The notes below the pieces were generated by a model. That model was not told the DNA's origin, made no database searches, and saw nothing but the letters and a program-made list of their open reading frames with translations. From positions 4,464,001 to 4,528,000 of the forward strand of contig NC_085849.1 of assembly GCF_020906515.1 (NCBI RefSeq): a stretch of DNA of 64,000 bases. Direction: 5' to 3'. The stretch is from Vanrija pseudolonga (lineage: Eukaryota > Basidiomycota > Tremellomycetes > Trichosporonales > Trichosporonaceae). Below are positions 20,879 to 32,192 of the stretch, in pieces (positions within the stretch are counted from its first letter, which is position 1; each line of letters opens with the position of its first letter). Made by a program: the position numbers and the translations under genes.

Positions 20879-21511
20879 ATGAGCAGCAATAGCAACATCA
20901 GCAGCAGCAGCACGCCGTACGTCCCCCTGGTCGGCGGGAGCATCTACGTGCCCACCATCGACGTCAAGATCACCGGCTCGAGCAGCTGCTTCGACGCCGT
21001 GTGCGGCAAGTACGTCGTCGGGCGGAACAGCAACAGCTCGAGCTGCTTCGGCATGCCCGTGTACTTCAACCACACGATCCCCGCTGCGCTAGCAAGCAAG
21101 AAATGCGCGAGCGAGGCCGACATCCACGTGTCGTGGGCGACCAACAACAAGACGGGCGCGCTGATTCCGTACATCACGAGCACGGACACGCACTATCCCT
21201 ACAAGTGTATCTTCTCCAACGGCGCGTGTGCCGGCGAGATCTGCAACCTCCAGCGCCAACCCGCCAACGCCACAAGCGACGGCAGGACAGAGTGCTACAG
21301 CGATCCGCTCGTCGCGATGCCTGCCCCGTGGCTGCCGAAACTCGCCAACGTGTCCGACCAGTGTGCGGGCCAGCCGGTGACCTGTGTCGTCGTCGATGGG
21401 CGCAGCACGCAGGAGTACTCGGGTGCGCTGGCGACGGCCGCGCCAAAGTCGCTGGTGCTGCTTGGCGCCGCGTCGGCAGCGCTGGGGCTCTTGGGCGTCG
21501 TTGGGCTGTAG
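20879..21511 (+). CDS. cysteine-rich, N-glycosylation-site-rich protein with hydrophobic C-terminus
   Basis: An open frame of 210 residues from the only suitable ATG (20879). It has at least five N-x-S/T sequons and about a dozen cysteines, the composition of a secreted or surface protein. The C-terminus is a hydrophobic stretch after Ser-Gly-Ala-Leu (Ala/Leu/Gly-rich, ending Gly-Val-Val-Gly-Leu), like a GPI-attachment signal or tail anchor. However, no signal peptide is visible: the N-terminus is Met-Ser-Ser-Asn-Ser-Asn followed by Ser and Pro. Either a 5' exon is missing from my model, or the protein is tail-anchored. No family is recognised. Confidence 0.6.
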   Translation: MSSNSNISSSSTPYVPLVGGSIYVPTIDVKITGSSSCFDAVCGKYVVGRNSNSSSCFGMPVYFNHTIPAALASKKCASEADIHVSWATNNKTGALIPYITSTDTHYPYKCIFSNGACAGEICNLQRQPANATSDGRTECYSDPLVAMPAPWLPKLANVSDQCAGQPVTCVVVDGRSTQEYSGALATAAPKSLVLLGAASAALGLLGVVGL

Positions 21512-21873
21512 GACGGCCTGTGGACGAGATCACACACTGTATGCCTATCCCAATTGTACCCCTATGCACATTGTACTTGTGATGATGGTGAGGCAGCGTT
21601 GGACCCCGCCACCATGCGTCTGCCGCGGGCATCCACGGCCGAACAATGGGGCGTGCCGCTTGGCACAAAGTCAACGATGGCACCCGGCTTGAGCAGAGAC
21701 AGTCGGCAATGCGGAGGGAGGAGAAGGACAGCGGCGGGGAGGAGCATGGGGCCACCCGCGTCCTCGTCCGGTCCGCAGCTGTGGAGCGGGGGTGCGCGGC
21801 GGGTACTTAGGTGCACCGTCTTTCGGGTCTGTATCTCTTCCCCCATCCCGATACCGCGACCGCGACAACAACC
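21512..21873. other. intergenic region upstream of the GIT1-like transporter
   Basis: 362 bp serving as 3' flank of the glycosylated protein gene and promoter/leader of the MFS gene starting at 21874. No feature recognised. Confidence 0.5.
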
Positions 21874-23746
21874 ATGGGCCTGTTCTCCAAGAAGGAAGCC
21901 GCGCACGACAATGGCGAGAGCCAGGCGCCTCCCAAGGGCCGCAAGCTCGGTGCCGTTGGAACGTGAGTCGTGGCGTCTCGACGAGGCGAGAGTGATGACG
22001 GCAAGCTAACGGCCCCCGCAGCATCTTCGCCTCGGTGAGCGGATAGATAGCGACGGTGGCAAGGAACCGCAACTCACACCACCGCAGGGCTCGGCCATGT
22101 TCGCCGATGGCTACGCCAACGCCGCCATGGGCCCCGTTCTCACCATCCTCTCCCGCCCCGACATGTACAAGGACTGGCTGAAGAGCGGCGAGCGCAACAA
22201 GTCGCTCCTGACCGCCATGGTGTTTGCCGGTGCGTAGTGTGGCGAGGGAGAGATCGAGGAAGCCCCACTAACATCCCGCAGGCATGGTCATGGGCCAGCT
22301 GTGTAAGTAGCAGCGGTATCGCGTTGCCGCGAAGCTCCTCGCCCTCCAGCCACTAACACCACCCGCAGCGTTCGGCTGGATCTCGGACAAGATTGGCCGC
22401 AAGTTCGCCATGTTCCTCTGCACGGCCATCATCTTCGTCTTCTCCATCCTGGCCGCATGCAGTGCCGGCCCTACGCCGCAGGTGCTCATCAACTGCCTGA
22501 TCGCGTTCCGTTTCTTCCTCGGTATCGGCCTGGGTGGCGAGTACCCCTCTGGCTCTGTCGCGGCGGCCGAGGCGACCGAGAACGAGGGCATCCACAAGAA
22601 GAAGCAGCAGCGCCTGTTCATCTGGGCGACCAACTCGCAGCTCGACCTCGCGTTCACGATCGCGTGGCTCGTCGCCCTGGTCTTGTACAAGATCTTTGGC
22701 GACAACCACCTGCGCGCCGTGTGGCGCGGCACGCTCCTGCTTGGCGCCATCCCCCCGCTCATTCTTCTCATCGCGCGCATGTTCATGGAGGAGCCCCAGG
22801 CGTACAAGAAGAACTCGATGCGCCACGTCCGTATCCCCTACTGGCTCATCATCAAGCGCTATTGGCTCAAGCTCGCCGCCGTCTCCATCGTGTGGTTCAT
22901 CTACAACTGGGTCACGTTCCCCTTCGGCATCTACGCCGGCATCATCACCGACAAGGCCGTGGGCCCCGACGCCACCCTCTACCAGACTCTGGCGTGGGGT
23001 GCGCTCATGAACGCCTTCTACGTGCCCGGCACCATTGTTGGATCGTTCATCTCCGACTTTATCGGCCCCAAGTACACCATGATGTTTGGACGTGAGTGGA
23101 GCGAGCGGCCCGTGGAGCAGGCCTGCCCATTGCCGCGGCTAACCACCCACAGTCATCATGCAGGCCATCTTCGGCTTCGCCATGAGCGGTGCCTACAACA
23201 AGCTTGTGCCTGCGTCGGGCGGCTCGATCGCTGGCTTTGCCGTCATGTACGGCCTCTTCCTGGCCTTTGGTGAGGTCGGCCCCGGCAACAACCTTGGTCT
23301 CCTGGCCTCCAAGTCGGTCGGCCCCACCGCTGCCCGTGGTCAGCTGTACGGCATCGCCGCTGCTGTTGGCAAGACTGGCGCCTTTATCGGCACCTACACC
23401 TTCCCCTACATCCAGAAGAGCTTTGACAACAAGAGCGGATACCTCTCCAACACTGGTGAGTTGCGGAGTCTGCCCTCAACGCAGCAAACTGACATATCCA
23501 GGCCTCTTCTGGGTCGGTTCCGCCCTCGCCGTCTTCTCGGCCTGTGTCACCTTCTTGGGCGTGCACAACATCAAGCCCGACCACATGCAGGAGGAGGACG
23601 CCGCGTTCCGCGAGTACCTCGCCGCGCACGGCTTCGACGTGTCGCAGATCGGCGAGCCCGGCCACCGCGAGGGCGACATTAACCCCGCGATCGGCGGCGC
23701 CGTGCCCCGCGACGCTGACGTGTACGAGCAGGATGTCAAGAACTAG
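21874..23746 (+). CDS. MFS transporter, GIT1/phosphate-type (glycerophosphodiester permease-like)
   Basis: Seven exons (21874-21962, 22022-22034, 22088-22229, 22282-22302, 22369-23091, 23153-23455, 23502-23746) give 511 residues and about 12 membrane segments. The loop 2-3 signature is present as [10 protein letters not shown]. The N-terminal helix holds Phe-Ala-Asp-Gly-Tyr-Ala-Asn, and the loop after helix 4 has [10 protein letters not shown]. Both fit the phosphate/glycerophosphoinositol (Git1) branch of the MFS. The transporter is expected in the plasma membrane as an H+ symporter; the exact substrate (phosphate, glycerophosphodiester or a carboxylate) cannot be fixed. Exons 2 and 4 are tiny (13 and 21 nt), and the 5' third is cut by four introns in about 400 bp. 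Confidence 0.85.
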
Positions 23747-24365
23747 GGTGTGCAAGGTGGAGGCAGTGGTGGTAGTGCGGCCTGACGTGCTATTCAACTG
23801 GTGCGGGCGCGCGCTGTCGCTCGACGTGGTTGTGGTATAATAGTCAGTCTGGGATGTTAATGCTTGTCGTTCAGTTCATTGTCGTCGGCTGGGGTCCGCC
23901 TCAGTGCGGCCACGGTGCGACGGGAGTGTTGCGGCCCACTGCTCTTTGTCGGTCGCCGGCCGACCTACTCGACATCCAAGGTCGCGATAACAGAATGCCC
24001 GAGGCCGTGTGGAGGATGCAGAGCAAAGGTGCGAATCTGATATGCATTGATCTTGATTGGAATTTATCCGCCGTGTAGCCGACGCAAGAGTCGAGGAGGG
24101 GGCCGCGGGGGAGAGCCGCTTGGCCACTTCCCTGCCACCTCCTCGCCACCTCCCTTGCGAGCTACGCGGGGTCAGCCAGTCACATCGAGTCGGTTACGGT
24201 CCGACGGGCAACTCGGACTCGGAGTCTCCACATCTCTCGCATCTCGCACAATATCGTATCGACTCGTCGTCTAGCACACACCACACTCGCACGCACAAAA
24301 CGCGGTATATATAGCATCGCATCCGACTCTCATCTCTGCACCCATCCACCGATCCCAACGACACG
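23747..24365. other. intergenic region between transporter and M24 gene
   Basis: 619 bp. It holds the transporter 3' flank and the promoter of the M24 gene, with a TATATATA element at 24306-24313. No other gene seen. Confidence 0.5.
24306..24313 (+). promoter_or_regulatory. TATA box of the M24 gene
   Basis: TATATATA, 60 nt upstream of the ATG at 24366. Confidence 0.6.
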
Positions 24366-25076
24366 ATGACCGACCCCATCCCTGTCCGCACCGAGGCCGA
24401 GCAGACGGCCTACGCCGCCGGGCTGCGCGAGGCCGAGCGCAAGGCCATGGGCATGTTCGACGAGATCGAGGGGCTGATCAAGCCCGGCGTGAGCGAGAAG
24501 GCGCTGTCGGACGCGATCCACCAGCTCGGCCTGGAGCGGCACGGGCTCCGCACGCACTGGCACAAGCGTGTCGTGCGGAGCGGCGAGAACACGCTCGCGC
24601 CGTTCGAGGAGAACCCGCCCGACCGCGTCATCCAGGCGGACGACATCCTGATCGTCGACCTCGGGCCGGTCTTCGAGGCGTGGGAGGCCGACTTTGGGCG
24701 CACGTACGTCGTCGGCAACGACCCCGAGAAGATTGCGCTGCGCGACGCGCTCGAGCCCATCTGGGTCGACGTCAAGGCACAGTACGACAAGCAGCCAGGC
24801 ATGAGCGGCGAGCAGCTGTACGCCATTGCCGTCAAGGCGGCGCAGGAGAAGGGCTACGACTTTGGTGCCCCGCTCGCTGGACACATCGTCGGCTCGTTCC
24901 CCCACGAGCGTATCCCCAAGGACAAGATCACGCTCTACATCTCCGAGGGCAACAGCGGCTCCATGATCTCGGTCGGAAAGGGCGGCTACAACCGTCACTG
25001 GATCCTTGAGATCCACCTCCGCGACAAGAAGGGCCGGTACCAGGGCTTCTACGAGCAGCTGCTTTCGGTCAACTAG
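24366..25076 (+). CDS. M24 metallopeptidase-like protein (creatinase/aminopeptidase fold)
   Basis: A single-exon gene of 236 residues containing essentially one 'pita-bread' domain, without the N-terminal domain of full-length Xaa-Pro peptidases. Candidate metal ligands are in the expected order: Asp98 in Val-Asp-Leu-Gly-Pro, an Asp in Ala-Asp-Phe-Gly-Arg-Thr shortly after, His near 173 in Ala-Gly-His-Ile-Val-Gly, and a Glu in Leu-Glu-Ile-His-Leu near the end. His and Glu spacing is somewhat unlike methionine aminopeptidase, so it may be a single-domain Xaa-Pro peptidase relative or a non-peptidase homologue. No targeting signal, so cytosolic. It converges with the DUF1399 gene downstream. 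Confidence 0.85.
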   Translation: MTDPIPVRTEAEQTAYAAGLREAERKAMGMFDEIEGLIKPGVSEKALSDAIHQLGLERHGLRTHWHKRVVRSGENTLAPFEENPPDRVIQADDILIVDLGPVFEAWEADFGRTYVVGNDPEKIALRDALEPIWVDVKAQYDKQPGMSGEQLYAIAVKAAQEKGYDFGAPLAGHIVGSFPHERIPKDKITLYISEGNSGSMISVGKGGYNRHWILEIHLRDKKGRYQGFYEQLLSVN

Positions 25077-25512
25077 GGGTGAGTGGGGGGCGCGGCGGCG
25101 AGCGAGCTAGGCTGACCAGGCTAGGAAAGAGCAGCGAGAACGCGGGAGAGCGGTTTGTGCAGTACAGTTGTTAGATATATGGCACGAGTGAGCGACACGG
25201 CCTGGGCTGCTGGCCTCGGGCCAACTGCGGCGGCCCTCCGCCGTGGGCGAGGCTGAGATGACTGATGACCGCCAACATCCGCCGACCACGGCCCCACTGC
25301 CATCACTGAGCATCATCATCAGGGCAGAAATACAACGATTAACACATTGACTAAGGGTGCCACCACTAAGGTAGGATCGACACCACCACTAAGGGTGACT
25401 GTGATCAACGGTCCCTCTCCCATCTCACCGACCTCCTCCAACTCCTTTCTCGCCTTTCCTGCACTCTCTGACAGCCTTCCAAGCAGTTCCCGATGCCTGG
25501 GGCCCCGTCTTC
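25077..25512. other. convergent 3' intergenic region
   Basis: 436 bp between two gene ends. A short CACCACTAAGG repeat occurs twice near 25360-25396. No gene seen. Confidence 0.5.
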
Positions 25513-28144
25513 TTATGAACCACCACAGCCTCCGCCGCCGCCCCCGCAACCGCCGCCGCACCCTCCTCCTCCACCACCACATCCAGCGCCTCCGTTGCCG
25601 CACGCGCTGACGCCAGCGCCACACATGGCACCGGCAGAGCCCCCGTCACCGCTGAAGCCGCCGCAAGCGGCACCAGAGCCTCCGCCGCCAGACGAGCACC
25701 GCGACTGGGCCTCGCCATCGTTGATGCCGTTGACGCAAGCCGCTGATCTCGTCAGCACCAGCCAATCTCTTGCAGATCACTCACCAGCAACCATGCCGAC
25801 GCCTGCGCCGATCGCCATGCCGCCCGCGATGCCGACGCCTGCCGCCAGAGCCCATGGCGCACCGAGGCCCCACACACCACCGTACATGTACGGCGTGACG
25901 CCCCAGTATGGGTCGTACACTGTCGGGCCGGCGGCCTCGGCCTTGCGCTTGCGCGAGTTGGGGTCGTGGACCTGGGGCACGAACACGTAGTTCTGGGTGA
26001 AGGGGTCCTCGTGCCCGATGTGGCCCGACTGACGATGGCGCCTGGCCATCTGGTTCTCGTGCATGGCCTCGAGCTTGCGCACGCCTGTGACGTGCACGCG
26101 GTTGTGGGTCGACGGGCACTCGGCGGCACGGTCCTCGAACGTTGCGCTCTGCGCGCTCATGGCCGCCACGTCCGGCCGTGTGCCCGCCACCGTCTTGGAG
26201 CTCGACCTCCGGCGCCAGAAGGCAAACGACGGGCCATCGTTGGACTCGCGGCGCCGCGCCTTGTCGACCACCTTCTGCGCCTTGTTGGGCACGGGGCACC
26301 CGCAGCCAGAGTACGTCGTGTGGAAGCGCTCGGCCCAGAGGGTCGCCGTCTCGTCGTAAGCGTTGCGCAGGGCAACATCGGCCACCGCGTCGTCGTGGTT
26401 GACTAGGTGGCCGACATGGTTGATCGTGTCACGAACGTAGCCGGCGGCGTGGAGCTGGTGTGTGTGCCATGCCAGGTCAATGTCCAGAGTCGGGGAGATG
26501 AACTTCCTTGGGTAAGCGTTCATCAGGTCGAGGAATGCGTCTGGATCCAGTCAGTATTGGCTGCACATCCTTCCACTCACGATACCGAGCTGCCGACTTC
26601 TGGATAAAGTAGAACCGGCTCGGATCCTGCGGATTGGTCCAGCGATGGATGCCGAGCCAGCCAATCTTCTGCATGTTGGTGACGAAGGATGCCTGGCGCA
26701 TGATGGCCGGTGCGAGCTCGATGCTGGTGTCCAGGCCGGTGCCGACGCTGTAGACGCGGTTCAGGCGCATAATGGCGCCGGACATGGTTTGGCGGCTGAC
26801 GTTGATCTGGACGCGGCGCGTCGTCCTGCCGGTCTTGCCTTCCAGGCTGCTCTCGACGATGGGGATGAAGCCGCCGTCCTTGACCGTCTGCTCGAAGATC
26901 TTCTCCCGAACCTTGTCCTGCGACCACTCCAGCTTGTTGCCCAAGTCGCCGACGCTGACCGCCGACTCAATGTACCCGCCGCCGAAGACCTTGGTGATGG
27001 CCGTGGCGGCGAGTGCCTGGGACATGGGTATACCGTACGCGCTCTTGATGTTCGAGTGCGCGTTGTCGCCCAGGCCGGCAAAGTGGGGCATGGTGCCTAC
27101 GCGCACGCGTAGCAAGTCCCGCAGGAACCGGCCGACGCGGAGCACCTGGTGCGTGATGAGCAGCTGACAGGTCGAGCACCTGAACGACATGACGGGCAGC
27201 GCGAGGCCGCCGCCGGCACCAGGCAGCCCGATCACGGGCAGATCGATCGCAGTGTAGCACTGGGGGCAGTTGACCGCGACGCACGACTGCGTGCGGCTGA
27301 GCGCGACGAGCGTGCGGGCGTGCGCGTCGAGTGCGGGCGGGGGCGCCGAGGAGTCGGGTGCCGAAGAGACGGATGTGCGCTCGAACGGCTGGAACACGTA
27401 CGTGTTGGGGTCGATCCGCTCACACTGGTGGTGTCTGTCAGTAGTGCCCGGTGGTTACCCACTCACGATGATGTCGAGCGGGAACGCGCCGAGGTACTTG
27501 AGCCCGCCGAACGGGCCCCAGGTGCTGCGGTAGTAGCTGCCCTGGAGCTCCATGTCGTCGTGGTAGTTGCGCGGGTTGAGGAGGTACGTGTGCCATGCCA
27601 TCAAGATGTCAATGTCGGCCTCGGCGAGCACGGCGATCATGTCCTCGCGTGACGGTGCGCTGCGCCCCGGCAGTGCGGCCTGCTTGTCGCGCACGCGTGA
27701 CACGGCGTCGCTCTCTGCCCAAGCCTGGAAGCGGTGCGCGGCGCGCAGGCAGAACGCAGACCACTTGACCTCGTCTGGGACTTGCGCGTCGGCGGGCCCT
27801 TCGCGCGAGAAGTCCTGGTCCCATGGCGTGGGGCACTCGCGCACGTCCTCCTGCAGCCGGTGCAGGCATGCGAGGAACTTGAGGTGGTTGACGAGCTCTG
27901 GGACCGTGACGAGCGGCTTGATGTATGACCTGCCTACGCGGAACGTCGGGGGCAGGAGCGTGGTCGGGTCGACGGGCGGCGCGGCGGGCTGCTGTTTCTG
28001 GCTCGAGCCGCCGCTCTTCTTGTCAATCGGCGGGACGTTGTACCCCTGCGCAAGGTAGACTGGCGGGGGCGCCTCGCTCGACGACGGCGTGTTGGTGAGC
28101 TGCGCGTCGTCGTACCCCTTGAACGTCTTCTTGTCGTCTCCCAT
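25513..28144 (-). CDS. DUF1399 / glycine-rich domain-containing (GRDP-like) protein
   Basis: Four exons (28144-27467, 27424-26581, 26540-25785, 25742-25513) join to 835 residues. The family is known in fungi and plants (GRDP) and marked by repeated Asp-hydrophobic-x-Trp-His blocks. Two are visible here: Asp-Ile-Asp-Ile-Leu-Met-Ala-Trp-His-Thr-Tyr in exon 1, and Leu-Asp-Ile-Asp-Leu-Ala-Trp-His-Thr-His-Gln in exon 3. Exon 2 carries two Cys pairs (Cys-Pro-Gln-Cys and Cys-Ser-Thr-Cys) that could bind zinc. The C-terminal 60 residues are almost only Gly and Cys (Gly-Gly-Cys-Gly-Gly-Gly type), which is typical of the family and supports the last splice. Biochemical function is unsettled. No signal peptide is seen. 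All introns are 40-45 nt with GTGAGT donors. Confidence 0.85.
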
Positions 28145-31100
28145 GATGGTGGTGGTGGCGAAGTTGTGGATGGGGGAACGAGGAAGAGGGGGGAGGCTGG
28201 GCTGGCTATTATAAGACGTGCTCGCGGGGGTGGTGGTGCCTTGGCGGCGAGGAGAGGGGAGGCGGGGTTTGCCGTGACTCAGCTGCTGACTTGTGCTCCT
28301 CCTTGCCTGGTAACAGCGTATTGCACAAGCTATATGCTGTGCATTCTAGAGCTGCTAATCTTCGCAAATAGTTAGCCTATGCATCTTGCTCCTCCTTGCT
28401 CGACACGTTCGAGCGGGAAGACGAGGTGTCACAACAAACGCGTCCTACTGTCCTCCCCTCCGGTCCGCGGCCCACCCCCAGCCCAGGCACCAGCCCTTTG
28501 CTCTTGCGTCTTCATCGCCTCACCACACGTGCGCCAAGACAAACTGTCTGTTCAAGCAAATCACGTCCAAACCCGACCCAGTCGGCAGCTTATCTTCACA
28601 GGAGACGACGACGTCGTCGTCAGCCGAGGCGTGCATCGAGTCTCCACTCTCAATGCAACGCAGGTGCCGACCGAGAGACGTCAGGTCCAGCTGACCGACT
28701 CGAGACGGGGCCTCGCGCTGCCAGTCGCCTTGGACCCGAGCGTGCCGACTAACCGGCACCGCCATCTCTGGCTCCAATAACCCGTCGTCTACCCATCCAG
28801 CACAGCCTCGACCACGGGCCACGGGGCAGATGCGCAGAACCACAACGCACGCTCCTCCGCACAACCGGACATGCAAGAGAAGCAGGCCGGATACTGCCCG
28901 GACCAGAGGGCCCTATCCTATCGCCTCCGCCCTCCGCACGGTGCCCCGCTGCAAAGGTACTCACGCCCTCTGACGTCGTGTGGACGGAGCAGAGAGATGT
29001 CATTGGACTCTGGCTCGCAGAACCGGCAACACGGCCCGAAGCGACGCAGCAAGGCTGATCAAGAGCTGTCGGCCACGGCGCCGCTCCGTGTCATCATACG
29101 CGTGCTGCCCGACTGTGCTGCTGAGCAGACAGCGGCGACTGCTACCCCGAGGTGGTGGTCCCCGAGGTGGTTGCTGTTACTGACCCTGGGCGGCATGCCG
29201 CGCGATGTAGGCTCCATTTCGCGCGACTGGTGCATGTCGCCGTAAGGAGGCCAGTGCGGCGGGATTTACAGCAGCCGCGGGGTATACCTGCTCCAAGCAC
29301 CACCTCAAGGAGTAGGAGCACCTGCGGATAAGCGGATAGCAAGGCGGTGCTGGCAGGAATGTGCCTCTCGACAACGGATGTGGCGTTCCACAACGACATC
29401 GTCACAACACCCACCTCTAACCGCTCCAAGTTAAGCATCCTAGTCGACATGTGACTGTCGATAGCAGGACCTGCCTCCCAGAGGCTGTGTCTCTCTCCGA
29501 GGGCACATGCCCTACGCAGACGCTTACGCGTCCTGGGATCGTGTGTCCAAAGGAGGGGGAGGGGGTGATCACCAGGTCTGACGAGACCCCCTCGTGAAAG
29601 CATCCGAGATCATGCCCAAAGGCATGTCTACGCCCCGATGCCCCCTGTGACGTACACCTGTGGCAGCCGAGCCGAGGCCGGAGGCACGAGAGCAAGTAGC
29701 AATAATGATGCTGTGGCGGCGGCGACCTCATGGGCTTTGTCATGCAGCACATATCATACCTGGGCACGGAGCCCCGGCGCATGGCGGCGTGGCGAGTGTG
29801 GGACGGCTCGCACCCGCGCGCCGTCATAGACAACCCAGCTCGCCGTCCAACACCACCCGCCAGCCAAGGCGGGTGCTGCAGCGGCCTGTTGCCTCCTCAC
29901 CGAAGCACAGGTCCACGGTTCGAGTCCGTGCAGAATCCGGTCCCAAGGGGTTGGGCGACGGGTTCGGGGAGTAGAGTTGTGTGTTTGTGTGTTTGCGTGT
30001 TTGCGTGTGTGGGGGTGTGTGTGGCGTGTGTGGCTTTGTCGTGAGGTGTGAGGTAGGGCGATGGCTCCGGTCATCCTGCACTCACCACTGGCACCCCGCA
30101 CAACCGCGATGATCAACGATACATGCGTTTCGTCCCCCTCATCGATATACCACCTACACTCGCCCACAAGCCCCCCATGCCCAGTGACATGGCGCACGAC
30201 ATGCAAGGGAGCAGTGTGCGCCATTAGGTTTTCGTCTGCGTGCCAGGGTGAGGAGGAGAGAGTCAGTAAATCAACTCGCTTGAGGGCATGAGCCGTGACC
30301 GCTCTTGTCCACTTGGTTTTGGTGCTCCTCCTCCGCTCCTCCTCCGCTCTCCCTCGTCTCTCCGACTGAGCGGGCCAAACATAGCAGTAAGTTGAGCAGT
30401 GTGAGCTCGCGTGAGCCTCGCCCCATTCTGGGTCCATGCATTGAGTCGCGGTCGCATCCATCAGTGAGGCTGGACGCGGCGGGTCGCCTCATACCAAAAT
30501 CAATTTGGTCGGTTACGCTGTTTCAAACGCGGACGCGTGGGTCGGTCGTGTTTGTGAAACTCTGTGCTGTTTTGGGGCAGGAGCTCACGAGGCTCAGAGC
30601 CTCACTTCAGCGACCGGTGATGCTGGGGGCACGCTGTGGACGAACGACGTCGGCAGCGTCGGCGAGCTCGCTGCCGTCCTCGCCGATTCAGACGCAGCGA
30701 GCGACAGTGCACCGATTCTGCACATGTAGCAGAGCAGCCACAACAGGAACCCCCACCCACCCACCCATACCTACGCATCCATGCATCCGTGCCTTTTCTG
30801 TGCACATCCAAATCCAACGCCGCCCGAGGCTAGCCGTAACCGGCATCTCCCCCGGCTGCAGTAATCCGGGCACACGAGATAAGGGCCCTTGGCCGCATAC
30901 CGCGCGCTAGCAAGACCCAAGGTTTGGACTGCACTGGGAATGTGGTCACAGAACAGGTGGTGGTGTCACTGGAACGAACGAGGCTCTCATCGCCGGGCTT
31001 TGGCCGACCACTGCTGCTGGGCTCTCGCTTGGCTGCAAGCCACAACAGCGCCTCGCCGTCATTGCCCTGGGCCGAGTTGTACAGCTGGGAGGTGGACCTG

Positions 31101-32192
31101 CTGCCTGTATGCATGCATGCAGACACGCACGCAAGGCAAGTGAGCACACGGGCAGTTCTTGATGCAGGGTTGCATGCGTCGAACGCTGCGACAAGGACAA
31201 CACCGCAGCAGTCATGGAACCCAAGAAGCCGGTGGTTTCGCGCCAGACAATCCATTAGGCTGCTCGAACCGGACTAAGTGCTCGGCAATAAGTAACCCTC
31301 CCTGGAGGCTCCTGGCCGCGGTGCGGGGGCTCAACACTTCCCCACATGCGATCGCATTCCGACAGTAATTATACGTCCACGTCAGTGAACCCATTGATAG
31401 TCACTGTCCATGGGCGAGCACAAGCACCCACGATGCTGTACAGTGCACTCGTGCTGAAGGGGTGACAGCCGTGCGGCGAAGAAGAACAAGGCCAGTGAGT
31501 ACCTCTTTACGTGCGTGTTTGGTGAACGCCGCGTGCGGCAAAGCTGAGACCGCATGCAACATCCAGCACGAACGTAAACACCTAGTGTGCCGTGGTGTGG
31601 CTGAAGTACGCTCTCGGCGGTCCTGCCGGACCATTGAATTGATAACCATCGCAGCCACACGCCGCCGCCGCGTCCCAACATGCGTCCAAAAGCGGCTCGT
31701 CGTCGTGGGCCACGCTATAACGCGGATCTCCACAAGGCGCCGGTGCTTGAGACTTGCTTAGACCGCAGCACCCACCGCGCCTGCGTCCGCCGCCGCCGTG
31801 GGCCGAGAACGCCACCGCCAAGTCTGATCAAGACTAAACTGTCCTTCTCAATAGCGCGGCGCCTACACCGCTGCTCGCGGGCATGACGAGGTAGGCAGGC
31901 AGCAGGGTAGTCGCCGCCGTGTCGTCTCGAGCGTCGAGCCGCACGAAGGCTTCGAGACGCCGTGTCTGGAAGTGCCACCGCTGCGACTAGCCCACCAGGG
32001 GACCATGCCAACGACGGCTCGAGGCGCATCGAGACTCCAAAAGCGAACACAACATCGCGAGGAGAAACGTACATAAAGCGACGGGGCGGGGGTGTACCCA
32101 CGTTATCCTAACCTCCTCCTCCCCTCCTCCCCCCCTCGACCCTCGACCAGGGACCTCTACTACTCCCCATCCCAGGCCCAGTGATCTCCTCA
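28145..32192. other. gene-poor region, 4.0 kb
   Basis: This is the longest stretch without a recognised gene. A TTATAATA element near 28207-28214 serves the minus-strand DUF1399 gene. A TG-rich simple repeat lies at about 29976-30030. Open frames up to 235 codons occur on both strands (29754-30461 minus, 30305-30910 plus), but their products are Arg/Ser/His-rich and low in hydrophobic residues. A tRNA-like B-box sequence at 29928-29938 lacks the rest of a tRNA. Unannotated noncoding RNAs or a small intron-rich gene cannot be excluded. Confidence 0.5.
29976..30030 (+). repeat. TG-rich simple repeat
   Basis: Imperfect TGTGTTTG/TGCG tandem units within the gene-poor region. Confidence 0.8.

Noticed and set aside
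29880-29950. Possible tRNA: a perfect B-box-like GGTTCGAGTCC with a 5-bp T-stem
   Set aside because: No matching 5' acceptor strand (pairing with CAGAATC) and no A-box or anticodon arm within about 100 nt upstream. Most likely a chance match; a tRNAscan run would decide.
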